A stretch of DNA of 64,000 nt, taken from positions 620,001 through 684,000 of the forward strand of contig JAWPMT010000005.1 in assembly GCA_033344775.1 (NCBI GenBank), written 5' to 3'. Each line of letters starts with the position of its first letter. Positions within the stretch are counted from its first letter, which is position 1. The notes under the pieces are model-generated. The model was not told the DNA's origin. It did not search any database and was given only the letters and a program-made list of their open reading frames with translations. Below are positions 34,072-44,600 of this stretch, piece after piece. The position numbers and the translations under genes are program-made. Origin of the DNA: Cytophagales bacterium. Lineage in GTDB: Bacteria; Bacteroidota; Bacteroidia; Cytophagales; Cyclobacteriaceae.

Positions 34072-37000
34072 CTACCTCCACTCCACATACACTGCGCCGG
34101 GCATCCATCTTAGGATCACAGAGGCGTAGGACCAGGGCATATGATCAATCAGGACGTCTATCCCACTCTTTTCTACTTTTAATTTCCAGCTTTCATCTTC
34201 CTTTTCGAGAAAACCATCTCTTTGTAAAAAGGACTGTTGAAATCCGACAACAGATGTCTGACCCAGTTTATCCCAATTCTGGATCACTCCTTCTAATAGT
34301 TGCTGGGCGGTATCTGCCTCTTCCTGGGTGATTTCCAAACCCGGCTCCATCCGTTCAGAAAAGGGCATGCCGCACAAAATTTTATTGAGAGTCAGGTTGT
34401 ATTCAGGTTCATCCCAGTCGAACCCACAGATGTAGTGCAACAATCGCACAGCTCGACTTTTCTCAACATTGGATTTGAATGTAAATTCCTCGTTCAGATA
34501 ACCCAGCATAGAAAAGAGTCGTTGAAAAAAGGGCCAGATCAACACCAATCCCGAATTGGGAACCTTCAAATTGGAAAGGGCTTCTGCTGGTTCTTCAAGA
34601 AGTTCCAATGTTTCCTCCTCCTTATATTGTGACTTCTCCCCTGGTGGTTTTAGCTCTTCCTCCAACAAGGCAAGTTGATTAGGTTCCAGCACTTCACTGA
34701 ACTGCTGATAACGTCGCTTGAGTCCCTGAAACAACCACTTCTGAACCAACTGATATTTATAGGCCGAATGCTCCGCTAGTTCCTGCAAATAGAAACGGAA
34801 CACCTGATCAAAATTCATGGCATAATGCCCTACCCGATTGGCGAGCATCAATCGAATGGCCAACAATCTGTTTTGATCTACATGAATGGACCGATCAATT
34901 TTGAAGACAGCCAGTAGGAAATGTTCAATATTCCTGGTAAAAGATTGAAACTCCTGATAACCAGCTCCGGTCTCGTACTTGATCCAATGCTCAATACTAG
35001 CAGTACTCAACTTATCAATATAACGCGCAACAGCAACCGAACTGAACGAAATTTCATGCAACAACCTGAACAATGTCTTAGGATCTTTCTTGAGCAACTG
35101 ATTAAAAATCGTATCGACGGTTTCTTTTTGAGCCGCATCTGCTTCATGATCATTTAATAGGCTAATCAATAATTCATGCGCTTCGCTATGTCCTCGCACC
35201 TCGTTAGTTTCAACTAGGGATAAATCAAGCTTAGCTTGAATCTCTTGTTGCTGGCTAGCGATTTGTGCAACGTAATAATCAGGCAGATTGAGTGTAGTGT
35301 ATTGCTCATTGATCCAAATAAACACCTGCGAAATACTTTCATTCCTTTGCCGAACAAGTGCTGCAAAAAAACGGGCTACTTCCTGATGCTGAGTTCCCCC
35401 TCCTTTTACAACGAGTAATAATGTCTTCTTTAAAGCCTGCCATTTGCCAAGCGCCAATTGCTCAATGAGTTTTTGGAAGTGCTGTTTATCCAGACTGGCA
35501 AAAAGGTATTGCACCTCGGCTTCTTTGAGATGATCAAGCAAGGTAAAAGTCTCGATATCACTTTCCTGCACCTTAAGAAAGGCACGGCGTATGGCTTCTT
35601 TTTCGTAAGGTGGCGAAACTTGTATGGTGTCCTCAATCGCCGCGAGCAATCGCTTTCGAGCAATGGAAAAGGAAGTTTCCCGGTCACCTTTGAATTCAAG
35701 GGTGTTCTCAAAATCGGGGTGCGCCAGGATCCGTGGTAGCGACAGGTATTCCTGAAGCTGGTAGACTAACATTTCTGAAACTTCAGATGCGTGGATGGTA
35801 GTGACATCCGCTTGTGAGAACTGTCCAGCTTTTAACGTAGGACTCATCAACAATTGGAAGACTACTTTCCGATAGGCTACCGGATAGACCACCTGACGTT
35901 CCAACCTCTTCAACTGCTGAAAAAACTGCTCGGCCTTTGCTTCTGGCAAGGCCCAATGTTCCATCAGAATAATGCGGATCAATACCTCAAATTCGCTTTG
36001 TTTCAGATCCACCATGACCTCAAGCATTTTGGCTTGCTCTGCTTCCAAAAAAATAAATAGATCCACCCTGGATTGCTCATCTGCGAGCAACTCCTGAATC
36101 GTTATGGTCATTGGAGCATGAAGCTGGGACCTGAGATGGACCGGAAGTGCTCCTGATTTAAGGTATTCTTTAACTAACTCCAGTTCATCTACGGCTATTT
36201 CATCACTTAGCGCTTCATCAATAACCTTTGTTTCTTCTTCCGATAAAAACTCTTTCAGAAATAAAAGCATCCCTGAACTCATATGGGACCCCATTAATTC
36301 AAGCGATTCACGAAGCAAATGGAGAATTTCCTTGTATCGGATGCCAGTGGCCTGACTCATCTCCAGTAGTTGGTACTTCAGGAATGCTTTTTGATTGAAC
36401 CTCGTACCCCGATCAATCAACAGATAGGCTATCACAATTTGATAAATCTGTGCATGCATGTCCTGATCAGACCGGAATTCTAATCGTTCGTGCGCAATGC
36501 CTTTCGCCCCCGAAATGTAGGTTTGAATGTAGCCGTGTTCGTCAGGCTCCACCACCTCGATCAGTTTCTCCAGCTGCGGCTCTTTTAGTTTACCTACCAG
36601 CGATTTCACCTGATCTAAGGTTCGTGTATGCCTCGTTAGATAAACGCTCACCTCACCTGAATACGCTTCAATGACTGATTCAAAATCCTCCTGTAGCAAC
36701 TGGTGCAACGACGCATTGATGGCAATCAGCGAACCAAAAACGAGTACCTTATCAAATGGTTCTTCTTCTGTTATCGCTTCTTCCTTTTGATACTTTTCAG
36801 AAATGGTTTTTATGATTCCAGGTAAGGTACTGGTCATATTGAAAGGAATGTCTTCGTTCAGGATTTGCTGAAAACGTTCGAGCAATTCTAAATAGGACAG
36901 GTTGAATTGCTTTGCCAATCCCTGTAAATTCCGTTCAATGAACATCCGTCGATTGAAAGCAGAACCATATGTTTTGATCAGGTCAATCAGCACCAGTTGC

Positions 37001-37626
37001 CGCAGCCAATCATCTAACTGCTGACCAGTAGTAGCTGGTGAAAAAGCACGGATCGCGTTGACTTCTTTTACTTCTTCGATGAATTTAAGGATGAAACTGG
37101 CCTCAGCAGGTCTCATTTTCCTGATTAATGCCGAATAATCCTGTTCATGAATGAGGGCGACCAAACGTGACACCACTGTCAGCTTATGTCTGGTATTGAC
37201 CATGAACCGAATCAGCGAACCGGCCGAACGCTTCAGTACTTCCCGGAACAGCTCGAGCAGGGACAACTTTCCTACATCGCTCCAATGTTTCAATCCTTTT
37301 TCAAGGAACAGGGTGAGTGCTTCAAATTGGAATTGTTCTGAAGACTGATGCAAATGAAAGTCTTGCAAATGGTCTTTTAAGGCCTCCTCAAATTTCTCAA
37401 CTAATAAGTCCAGCAACTCATTATCCAGGTCACGATGCGCTATATCTCCAAGGTCCAACTCTATGCTCGGAATACTTATGGACAGTTCATATTTCTCTAA
37501 TACTCCTTCCAGTGCCCGGTCCAGGCCATTCCTGCAAATCCTGAAAAACTTATCCTGAAGATCCCTCGCATCCTCCTTATCATAGAAGTCCACATCGAAC
37601 TTAACCTTGTCAATGCGATAATCCAC
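34072..37626 (-). CDS. Contractile injection system tape-measure protein
   Basis: A 1184-residue protein, last gene of the CIS operon. Its N-terminus MDYRIDKVKFDVDF, then SIELDLGDI, matches the opening of CIS tape-measure proteins (Afp14/Pvc14/Cis14 family), which set tail length inside the tube. The whole protein is strongly helical and Leu/Glu/Gln-rich, with repeated blocks such as LLKKDPKTLFRLLHEI and KLIEQLALGKWQALKKTLL. These resemble the repeat structure seen in the family. A conserved-type C-terminal block lies near 1085-1140 (RAVRLLHYICGFDWDEPEYNLTLNKILCG). The start is ATG, 3 bases after the stop of the upstream baseplate gene. Confidence 0.9.
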   Translation of the reverse strand: MDYRIDKVKFDVDFYDKEDARDLQDKFFRICRNGLDRALEGVLEKYELSISIPSIELDLGDIAHRDLDNELLDLLVEKFEEALKDHLQDFHLHQSSEQFQFEALTLFLEKGLKHWSDVGKLSLLELFREVLKRSAGSLIRFMVNTRHKLTVVSRLVALIHEQDYSALIRKMRPAEASFILKFIEEVKEVNAIRAFSPATTGQQLDDWLRQLVLIDLIKTYGSAFNRRMFIERNLQGLAKQFNLSYLELLERFQQILNEDIPFNMTSTLPGIIKTISEKYQKEEAITEEEPFDKVLVFGSLIAINASLHQLLQEDFESVIEAYSGEVSVYLTRHTRTLDQVKSLVGKLKEPQLEKLIEVVEPDEHGYIQTYISGAKGIAHERLEFRSDQDMHAQIYQIVIAYLLIDRGTRFNQKAFLKYQLLEMSQATGIRYKEILHLLRESLELMGSHMSSGMLLFLKEFLSEEETKVIDEALSDEIAVDELELVKEYLKSGALPVHLRSQLHAPMTITIQELLADEQSRVDLFIFLEAEQAKMLEVMVDLKQSEFEVLIRIILMEHWALPEAKAEQFFQQLKRLERQVVYPVAYRKVVFQLLMSPTLKAGQFSQADVTTIHASEVSEMLVYQLQEYLSLPRILAHPDFENTLEFKGDRETSFSIARKRLLAAIEDTIQVSPPYEKEAIRRAFLKVQESDIETFTLLDHLKEAEVQYLFASLDKQHFQKLIEQLALGKWQALKKTLLLVVKGGGTQHQEVARFFAALVRQRNESISQVFIWINEQYTTLNLPDYYVAQIASQQQEIQAKLDLSLVETNEVRGHSEAHELLISLLNDHEADAAQKETVDTIFNQLLKKDPKTLFRLLHEISFSSVAVARYIDKLSTASIEHWIKYETGAGYQEFQSFTRNIEHFLLAVFKIDRSIHVDQNRLLAIRLMLANRVGHYAMNFDQVFRFYLQELAEHSAYKYQLVQKWLFQGLKRRYQQFSEVLEPNQLALLEEELKPPGEKSQYKEEETLELLEEPAEALSNLKVPNSGLVLIWPFFQRLFSMLGYLNEEFTFKSNVEKSRAVRLLHYICGFDWDEPEYNLTLNKILCGMPFSERMEPGLEITQEEADTAQQLLEGVIQNWDKLGQTSVVGFQQSFLQRDGFLEKEDESWKLKVEKSGIDVLIDHMPWSYASVILRWMPGAVYVEWR

Positions 37627-37629
37627 CAG

Positions 37630-40600
37630 TTACAGGGTTTCGTGGAAACGATCCTGTTGTAGTTTGAGCAAGAACAGCACAAAGGCTTTTCTGCTGTTTT
37701 GAAGCTTCGCTTTTACTTCTTCCAGCTGCCGCTCTTTCATTCGCCTATTGTCGGGTTTGGCATCCAGCGACTCCAATCGCCTGTTTTCGACAGAAACCAA
37801 GTCTGATATCCAGGCCTCATAATACTTTTCATACTCCTGATATCGCTCTACGTCCAGCCAATGGACATGGCCAAGGATATGTGCAGGAAGATTAAGAAGG
37901 ATCGTCTCATCCGCCAATTGTTGAAATGCCCTATCGCCAAATCGACGGTTCCATTTGGGCAAAATCAGGCTAGCGGTGAAGTTGTAAAAGTTAAATTCCT
38001 TGGTAATAGAAACTTGTTGATTGTCTTTAAAAAACTCCCGAAAATCCACATCCTCTTCATCGGTATCTGGCCGAAGCATAATGTGATCAATCAGGGTAAA
38101 CCTTTCTGTGGAACGGTTGAGGTCTCCACAAATATCAATCAGGTACCAGCCCATATTTACCGCATGTTCGAGAGAATCCAAAGTACCCAGATCAAACCAC
38201 TCCGTTCGATCATAGAAACGGGTCCTCAGCAACAAGTGAAACGAATGAGACTCCTCTACGCCACCTTCCTCTTTCCATACGTGTGAATAGTATTTGGCCT
38301 GATCCTCATACTGCTCTTCTCTCACCTTTCTCTTCGTAATCGGGTAAATGAAGTACGCCTCAGGGTCAACGCCATTTTTCAAAAAGGACTCACTGAAGTA
38401 GTCATGCTTGAAGAATTTGATCCGTCGCTTAATTTCATCTGTCAAAATGCTGTGGTCGGCTGGCTCTTCAAAATCACTCAAAGAAGGAATCAGTCTCTTC
38501 TCGATCAGGGAATAAATTTGCTCTGACTTGATCCTACTTTTCTGTTCAATAGAATAGTACGGTTCCTTTCTGATAGCGAAATCCGATACGAAGGTTCTGG
38601 GATTAAAAATATTGAACAAAGACCGCCCTTCACTTCCATCCAGGTCATTTTCGATAAGCCCTAATAGCACCTGAACTTTGAGTTCGAAACCATTCATCTC
38701 TGAAGGTTCCCTACTTGCCGGATAGCTGGGCGCTTTCGATAAGTTGGCGCTGAAATTGGGTAGCTTTCGGATCATCCGAAGTTTGTTTTCGATGATATCC
38801 TGCTCTTCTGATGTTCCTTTCCGCGGCCCCCCTATTCTTCGAAGGGTTTTCTGTCGAAATTGCTCACCGTAGAGACCCAGCATATAGTCCAACACCTTGC
38901 TTTTATGTGGTAAATGAGGTAAGTGCTGACTTAGCCGATCCATCAGGTTCTGCAACACTTTCTCCGTATTTACCTGTTGCGTCTCTTTTCCTTCATTGAA
39001 CGCTAACAAGTTTCCTTTGGCTTTTTTCTCCGAACTGGCAGTAAGGTTTGCTTCCAGCATTTCGAAGGCTTTTTGCGCCACTCTGGAGTCTATTCCCGTG
39101 TGTTTCAAAAACTCATCCAGATGAGCATAAGCATCATCTGTTGAATAGGGAGATGCGGCCATTCCTTTTTCAAAATGATCACAAAAATCGACCGGATCTT
39201 CGAAGAAACTTTCTTTGAATTCAGTCAATAATTCTGTTTCGGATCTGGTTGCCTGCTCACCAGAAAGTCCATCTTTAAACCCTTCAAATGCCAGATTCAG
39301 CACCGTTGAATTTGGATCTAGCGCTGCATCATCTACCGTTGCTACTTTTTCCAGGTCATACAATACGGCAATGTCCTCCATCTCTTCCTCAGAAAAAGTC
39401 TTCGGGTAATAAAACCGCGAGGCATGTTCATCGGCCGTAGAATAGATGTTTTTAAGGTTTTGGATCTGAGAGGTGGTGTTAGCCAATAATTGTTCAAACA
39501 GCAACAAGTATCCTTTTAACTGCTTGACCTGAGCTTTCCTCAATTCCTTTTCATGTCGGGACAAGCCAAAACGATTGACCCCATAAATATATGGAAAAAC
39601 CTCACGGACACTGAAATAACGACCAAAATCCCGGTATTGTCCAACGGGATGCTGGTTTTGCTGTGATTTTGATTCTTTGATGGAATAGCTACGATTTCGA
39701 AGTGCCTGCATTTTCCTCAAGGAACGGATCATCTTGTCATAACTGACTGGCAGGTATTTGGAAGAACTTTTTTTCCTAAGCTTCAAGGTCATGATCCAAT
39801 CCGTGCCACTGCTGCGAACCACTGGCTGATCCGTCAGATCTCCTTTCACATTTTTCTCAAAACGAAACCGCGGAATAAAACCTTCTTTTACCTTGATCCG
39901 GTCAATATTGATATTGTCATCCGTGTTTTCTTTCTCTTCCCACTTTCCATCAACGTATTCTCCTTCAATCAACCGCAGACGCTCTACACGTTCTATGTCG
40001 GAAATATTAGACAGGATGGCCAAAACCCGGGCCCTGGAAACTTCCGTTGGTCTTGCCGGCAAATTGGAAATAAATCCGGTATTCAATAGTGGGCCATCAA
40101 AAATATCTTCCAGCCGTTCATCCGCTTCCACCAGATCTTCCAGCGTTTTCCGACCCACACTTGGAGAAAAGTAATTGTCCATTTGATAGACAATTTCAGC
40201 CAGGGTCTCTTCCAGAGAATCGGTGTTTTTGAAAATCAGCTCTCCACGCAGAAAAATGTATTGCGGCTCCAGAAAAACAATCTTGTTCAGGTCTTCGCCA
40301 AAACTGCGGATGCCAGGCCATTGACCCAGGATATCTTTTTCCACCTTGCTCTTTAGCTCCTCCGAGTGCAGACGGCCCTGATTCCAGGAAGCAGGATCTA
40401 GATAAACATACATATTGTAAAGTCCCTCTACCTCTCCTTTTCCAGCAGGAACAGGCTCGACCCAAACATTCTCAATTTCATCGATCTGATCGAACAGTAC
40501 TTTTCTAAAGTCCTGAATGGTAACAGGGTTTGTCGTAAGGATCTGCCCCGGTGTGTAAAGTCCCAGATGCTCATGATCCAATTGGCCTTCCTCATCCACC

Positions 40601-40818
40601 AGATAGTCCTGTACATCAAATCCGAGCTTGTAACACAGATCTGTGATGGCAAAAACCAGATTTTCCAGAATAGTTACCCCCGGATCATGCGTGTTGTAGT
40701 CCGTCCAGAGATCACCAGCCAGATTCTGAATCCCCTCAATCGCTTCTTCCTGCAACGCCTTGAAATCCTTATGAAAAGGGGACTGCTCGTCTTTCTGTAT
40801 GAAATTGGCTTCCTTCAT
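37630..40818 (-). CDS. CIS baseplate protein, second gpJ-like (Cis12/Afp12 type)
   Basis: A 1062-residue structural protein. The N-terminal segment LWTDYNTHDPGVTILENLVFAITDL (about 38-62) is the hallmark of Afp12/Pvc12-type baseplate wedge proteins; T-x-H-D-P-G-V-T-I-L-E is shared with other phage-tail-like particles. The rest is a mosaic of charged helical and beta segments with no enzymatic motif. In known particles this protein joins the J/gp6-like protein in the wedge ring around the spike. It lies between the fibre-like gene (81-base gap) and the tape-measure gene (3-base gap). Confidence 0.82.
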   Translation of the reverse strand: MKEANFIQKDEQSPFHKDFKALQEEAIEGIQNLAGDLWTDYNTHDPGVTILENLVFAITDLCYKLGFDVQDYLVDEEGQLDHEHLGLYTPGQILTTNPVTIQDFRKVLFDQIDEIENVWVEPVPAGKGEVEGLYNMYVYLDPASWNQGRLHSEELKSKVEKDILGQWPGIRSFGEDLNKIVFLEPQYIFLRGELIFKNTDSLEETLAEIVYQMDNYFSPSVGRKTLEDLVEADERLEDIFDGPLLNTGFISNLPARPTEVSRARVLAILSNISDIERVERLRLIEGEYVDGKWEEKENTDDNINIDRIKVKEGFIPRFRFEKNVKGDLTDQPVVRSSGTDWIMTLKLRKKSSSKYLPVSYDKMIRSLRKMQALRNRSYSIKESKSQQNQHPVGQYRDFGRYFSVREVFPYIYGVNRFGLSRHEKELRKAQVKQLKGYLLLFEQLLANTTSQIQNLKNIYSTADEHASRFYYPKTFSEEEMEDIAVLYDLEKVATVDDAALDPNSTVLNLAFEGFKDGLSGEQATRSETELLTEFKESFFEDPVDFCDHFEKGMAASPYSTDDAYAHLDEFLKHTGIDSRVAQKAFEMLEANLTASSEKKAKGNLLAFNEGKETQQVNTEKVLQNLMDRLSQHLPHLPHKSKVLDYMLGLYGEQFRQKTLRRIGGPRKGTSEEQDIIENKLRMIRKLPNFSANLSKAPSYPASREPSEMNGFELKVQVLLGLIENDLDGSEGRSLFNIFNPRTFVSDFAIRKEPYYSIEQKSRIKSEQIYSLIEKRLIPSLSDFEEPADHSILTDEIKRRIKFFKHDYFSESFLKNGVDPEAYFIYPITKRKVREEQYEDQAKYYSHVWKEEGGVEESHSFHLLLRTRFYDRTEWFDLGTLDSLEHAVNMGWYLIDICGDLNRSTERFTLIDHIMLRPDTDEEDVDFREFFKDNQQVSITKEFNFYNFTASLILPKWNRRFGDRAFQQLADETILLNLPAHILGHVHWLDVERYQEYEKYYEAWISDLVSVENRRLESLDAKPDNRRMKERQLEEVKAKLQNSRKAFVLFLLKLQQDRFHETL

Positions 40819-40899
40819 ACATCAAAAATAATACGGATGAACACCACTGGTGACGAATGACTGGTTGTATGGATCGGCCCACTTAACATACGCACTCAA

Positions 40900-41697
40900 T
40901 CATTGCCGTTTGGGTAGGGCACCTTCCATATAAGGATCAAACCATAGATCTGTAATGTGGTAGGCAATATGAAGGCCACCCCCGTAATTCATTCGGGTGC
41001 GCACTTCCAGGTTGTAAGCTTCGTTCGCCTTGGAATAAACCCAGCGCAAGTCCATTTTACTCCGGAGGTCATGGGTAAAGGACTGGGTGACCTTGATCTT
41101 GTTCCGTGCTCCGAAGATCATCGAAAGTAATCCTTTCGGTTTAGGCACACAGGTCACGATGGCGTGCATCAAAGCGTACCGTCCGTTTTCATCGAAGCGA
41201 TTACCTAGGCCAGCCACGATTTCAAATACTTGCGCCCCCTTCAGGTTGGTGAGTATCGGATGCCAATCACCATCCGCCGGAGCTTCCAGTTTCTCCGGGG
41301 TTGATCGATAAGACCCACGACGACCAGTCGCAGTAATGGTCCCTCTTACGTCCAGTGGTGTACTCGGATAGTTGGTATTGATCCCTACGTGGCCATTTTG
41401 TTTGAGCAACAGCATAGTTTTCCCCTGATGGTTGGAGAAAATCAACTTGCTGGCATCACTCGAAAGCCTTAAAGTCCAGTGGGGCGGCTTCTTGCTCGAT
41501 TTGAGGTCTTTATAAAATGAGATTAGTCGCTGCTTGTCCTTGTCCGCAACAATCGTGAAGTTTTCACTTAACCAATCTTCGAGATTATCATCCTCCAGAT
41601 TGTAAAATGAATCTATGAGCGTACCAAAACTTGTTTCAGTCGGCTTTAATCCTTTTCGGAACAGTTCTTTTAGTTTCTCTCTTCCCTGTTTAGCCAT
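40900..41697 (-). CDS. Fibre-like CIS protein
   Basis: A 265-residue protein with an N-terminal helical segment (REKLKELFRKGLKPTETSFGTLIDSF). Such a segment recurs, from memory, in putative tail-fibre proteins encoded in Bacteroidota CIS loci. The centre (GHVGINTNYPSTPLDVRGTI, about 108-127) is the knob-like repeat that precedes chaperone or receptor-binding parts of phage fibres. The C-terminal half (about 140-265) is beta-rich and unrecognised. No S74 peptidase motif was seen. Its ATG overlaps the stop of the baseplate J gene by one base. It may be the receptor-binding or baseplate-attached fibre (Cis13 position). Confidence 0.6.
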   Translation of the reverse strand: MAKQGREKLKELFRKGLKPTETSFGTLIDSFYNLEDDNLEDWLSENFTIVADKDKQRLISFYKDLKSSKKPPHWTLRLSSDASKLIFSNHQGKTMLLLKQNGHVGINTNYPSTPLDVRGTITATGRRGSYRSTPEKLEAPADGDWHPILTNLKGAQVFEIVAGLGNRFDENGRYALMHAIVTCVPKPKGLLSMIFGARNKIKVTQSFTHDLRSKMDLRWVYSKANEAYNLEVRTRMNYGGGLHIAYHITDLWFDPYMEGALPKRQ

Positions 41698-44600
41698 TAC
41701 TCATCGTTTCGAATTACAAAATCCTCATCCAGGTAAAGCTCTTCAATGCCAGCCTGATCCGGCGCTTCGTACTGATCAATGGAAATCGTGGTGATCACAT
41801 GTTTAGAAGCAGTAGTCAATAAAGACCAGGGGTATTTTCCCTGTATTTTTTCTTTGTCAACTTCCTCTTCTTCCATTTCGATTTCCGGTGTATTTTCTCC
41901 GGTATCCAACACTTCATAGTGCAACCATTCTTCTCCCGGAAGCACACACCAGCCCTCGGTTCGGTCCGATGAACCATTTACCTTTTCTACCAAACTGCTC
42001 CTGGTCACAAATGCCACATAATCTTGCTCATAAACTAACCGCTCAATTCGGAGTAAAAGCTCATCCAGATCCGAATTCCCCGTTTCCTTGTTTACAAATT
42101 CCTTTAATGTGAAAAGCAACATATTACTACGCTCCTTTACTTCCTCGCCTCTACCAAGTTTCACACGAATAGAAAATAACTGAGCCTCATCCTTAGGATT
42201 CGTGACATTGAATTCCAATGTATCTCCTGCATAGGTTTCCGCTTGCAATGGGGGCAACAATTCTTCCTCACCGCCCTCCAGGTTCTGATTGACTTTTAGG
42301 AGGGAAACTTTGGTGACGAATTCAATATAATCTCGTGATTGAATAAATGATTCCACCTGCGCAACAGGGATCTTTCTTTGAAAGGATGGTGCTTCCTCCG
42401 TGCCTTTTAGCCAGGGGGAGATAAAGGACTTCAATTCCCGATTCAACTGCTGGTGATAAAAACCAACATCCACACCTCGCTTAAATTTGACATTGGCAAA
42501 GACGCGCAGTTTTTCGTATAGGGGATTGATCACAGTTAATTTCACAAACGGAGAAGTCATTGTCTCCAGGTACTTCCTGATCTCCCGCAGCTCGCTGATG
42601 CTTACCGTAGGCGTTTCCTGATACAACGAAGCCCGATTATTGGTCTTTGGAATCACTACGAGAATTACTCTTCCCGGTGACAAGCCCATCATCCCTAAAT
42701 CCGTCGCACTTAGACAAAGTATCTTATTCACCGAAGGAAAATGGTCAAGCACAATTCTTTCGTAACCATAGAGGTCTACACAGCGATTTTTGTGACGAAG
42801 CCGTTCCGAAATACGTGCATCTAACGAAAGGTCACTTTCGGCTCCCTGTCCACCTTGAGATTCCAGGGCCTGAGAGATGGTATCTATTCCAACCAGCTCT
42901 TGTTCTGAAGCAGCAATACTTCCAGGAGCAAGATTCTCATCCAGATCTCTGAACCCCTCTGATTTACGATCATAGGTCAGCTCAATGGCTTGGGTCGATA
43001 TTTCTGTGACCATTCCAAGCACCTCGGTGTGTTCCAATGCGCTAACCCTGATCCAGTATAGTTCGTTTGTTAAAATGGTATTATTAGACGTATCAAAGGG
43101 TCCGACATCCAGTTTCACAATCCCGGAATGCAACAAGCGATCGGTAGAATCTTTGATGATCTGGTCCGACTGAAACCTTCGCCAGGAATTGTCTTCCAAA
43201 TACGCCCAGTAGATCTTAGGTGATTTATCCGTCACCTGCTCAGTCACTCGTTCCTTCATGTTAAAAAAGAGGGTGAGCGTATCAAAAGGCTTTAGGTCCT
43301 TCACTCCTATATAAAGAATACCTTCCTGCCGGAATTGTGGAATGAAGGTGGCTCCGGTTTTGCGTCCACCAATCGGAATCTCATTGTAACCCTCAAATGG
43401 CAACAAGTGATGGAATCTCGTTTTGAAGTCTTTGGCCTTCTTATTTTTCGTGAATTCTAAAGAAAAACTTGCATCATAGTCCAGCGTCACCCGATTGATC
43501 TTGGGCGTGTAAGGCAATTCCGGCAACTCCATCTCCTCATCGCGATTGAACATATTGGACAACCAGCGGGTAGCATTCCTTGCATTGTTAAAGGCAAGTT
43601 TCGACAAGAGGTTAGGATAAAATTGATGACCAAAAGCATCACTCGGATTTGACAATTGCAGTTTCAAAAAACCACGTTTTGAGCGATGATCGTAATGCAA
43701 TTCTTCCGGGTTCCAGCTGAAATCTTTTTCAAAGGCCAGCCGTGAAGTGTCTACATCCTCCAATGAGACATGCGTACTGAGGGTGTTGTTTTCCTGACTT
43801 TCTACTTCGTTTTCAAACAAATTAAATTCCTGCTGCTCATTTGTCAAAGGCGCCCAATCTCCATTTTTGAGAACGGACAACTTGGCTTTGAAAGAGTGAT
43901 TTTCTATCCCTAAATCGTAGAGGTTATAATAAGCCCTGAATCCACCGGAATCTTTTGGCAGGTCCATCCACTCAATATTGACTCCCAAATGGTTCACATC
44001 CTTTCTGAACAACTCAGAGTTTCCTAAGATCAAATAAGAATCCAGATTAGGTGTAGGTCCAAAGGGTGCGAACGGCATAGAAATATCAAGGGGGCCCAGT
44101 TGGTTGTAGCCTACCAGGCTTTTCAGACCTCTCACCGATACCCGACAATCTATTTTGTCCAGGTTGATGCTGGAAAAGAAATCGTAGGGATAAACAAAGG
44201 CCGTAGGGTTGAGCTCAAATCGAACTGCCGGTGAATGGAAGTATGAAATATCATCTTCTTCATAGACCAGTGGCTCAAGTCCGGGTGAGTTTTCATCCAG
44301 CACCAACAGCACCTTGATGGTATAGTTCTTTTTCTTACTTCCGGGATACAGTTCCGGACATGTAACTAACGTTGGATCAATCTTGACCCACCCTTCTGCT
44401 GATGTATAATAGATATTGAGACAATCACGGAACAACCGCTTGATGGATGATGGGTCTTTTTTTCCTTCGAAGGTGGCCAGAAACTTATCAAGGTGATTCA
44501 ATTCATGCCGGATCCGGATTTTGCGCTCAATGAGCCTGATGAAATCTTTCAGCCGAACATCCATCATTTTTTCGGCGAGCGTCTCTCCGTCATCAGCCGC

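Noticed and set aside
33896-34108. 70-codon leftward reading overlapping the tape-measure gene end
   Set aside because: It overlaps the C-terminus of a well-supported gene in another frame, contains a terminator-like hairpin and has no family resemblance.
33945-34331. 128-codon rightward reading
   Set aside because: It lies mostly antisense to the tape-measure gene and has a composition typical of a shadow frame.
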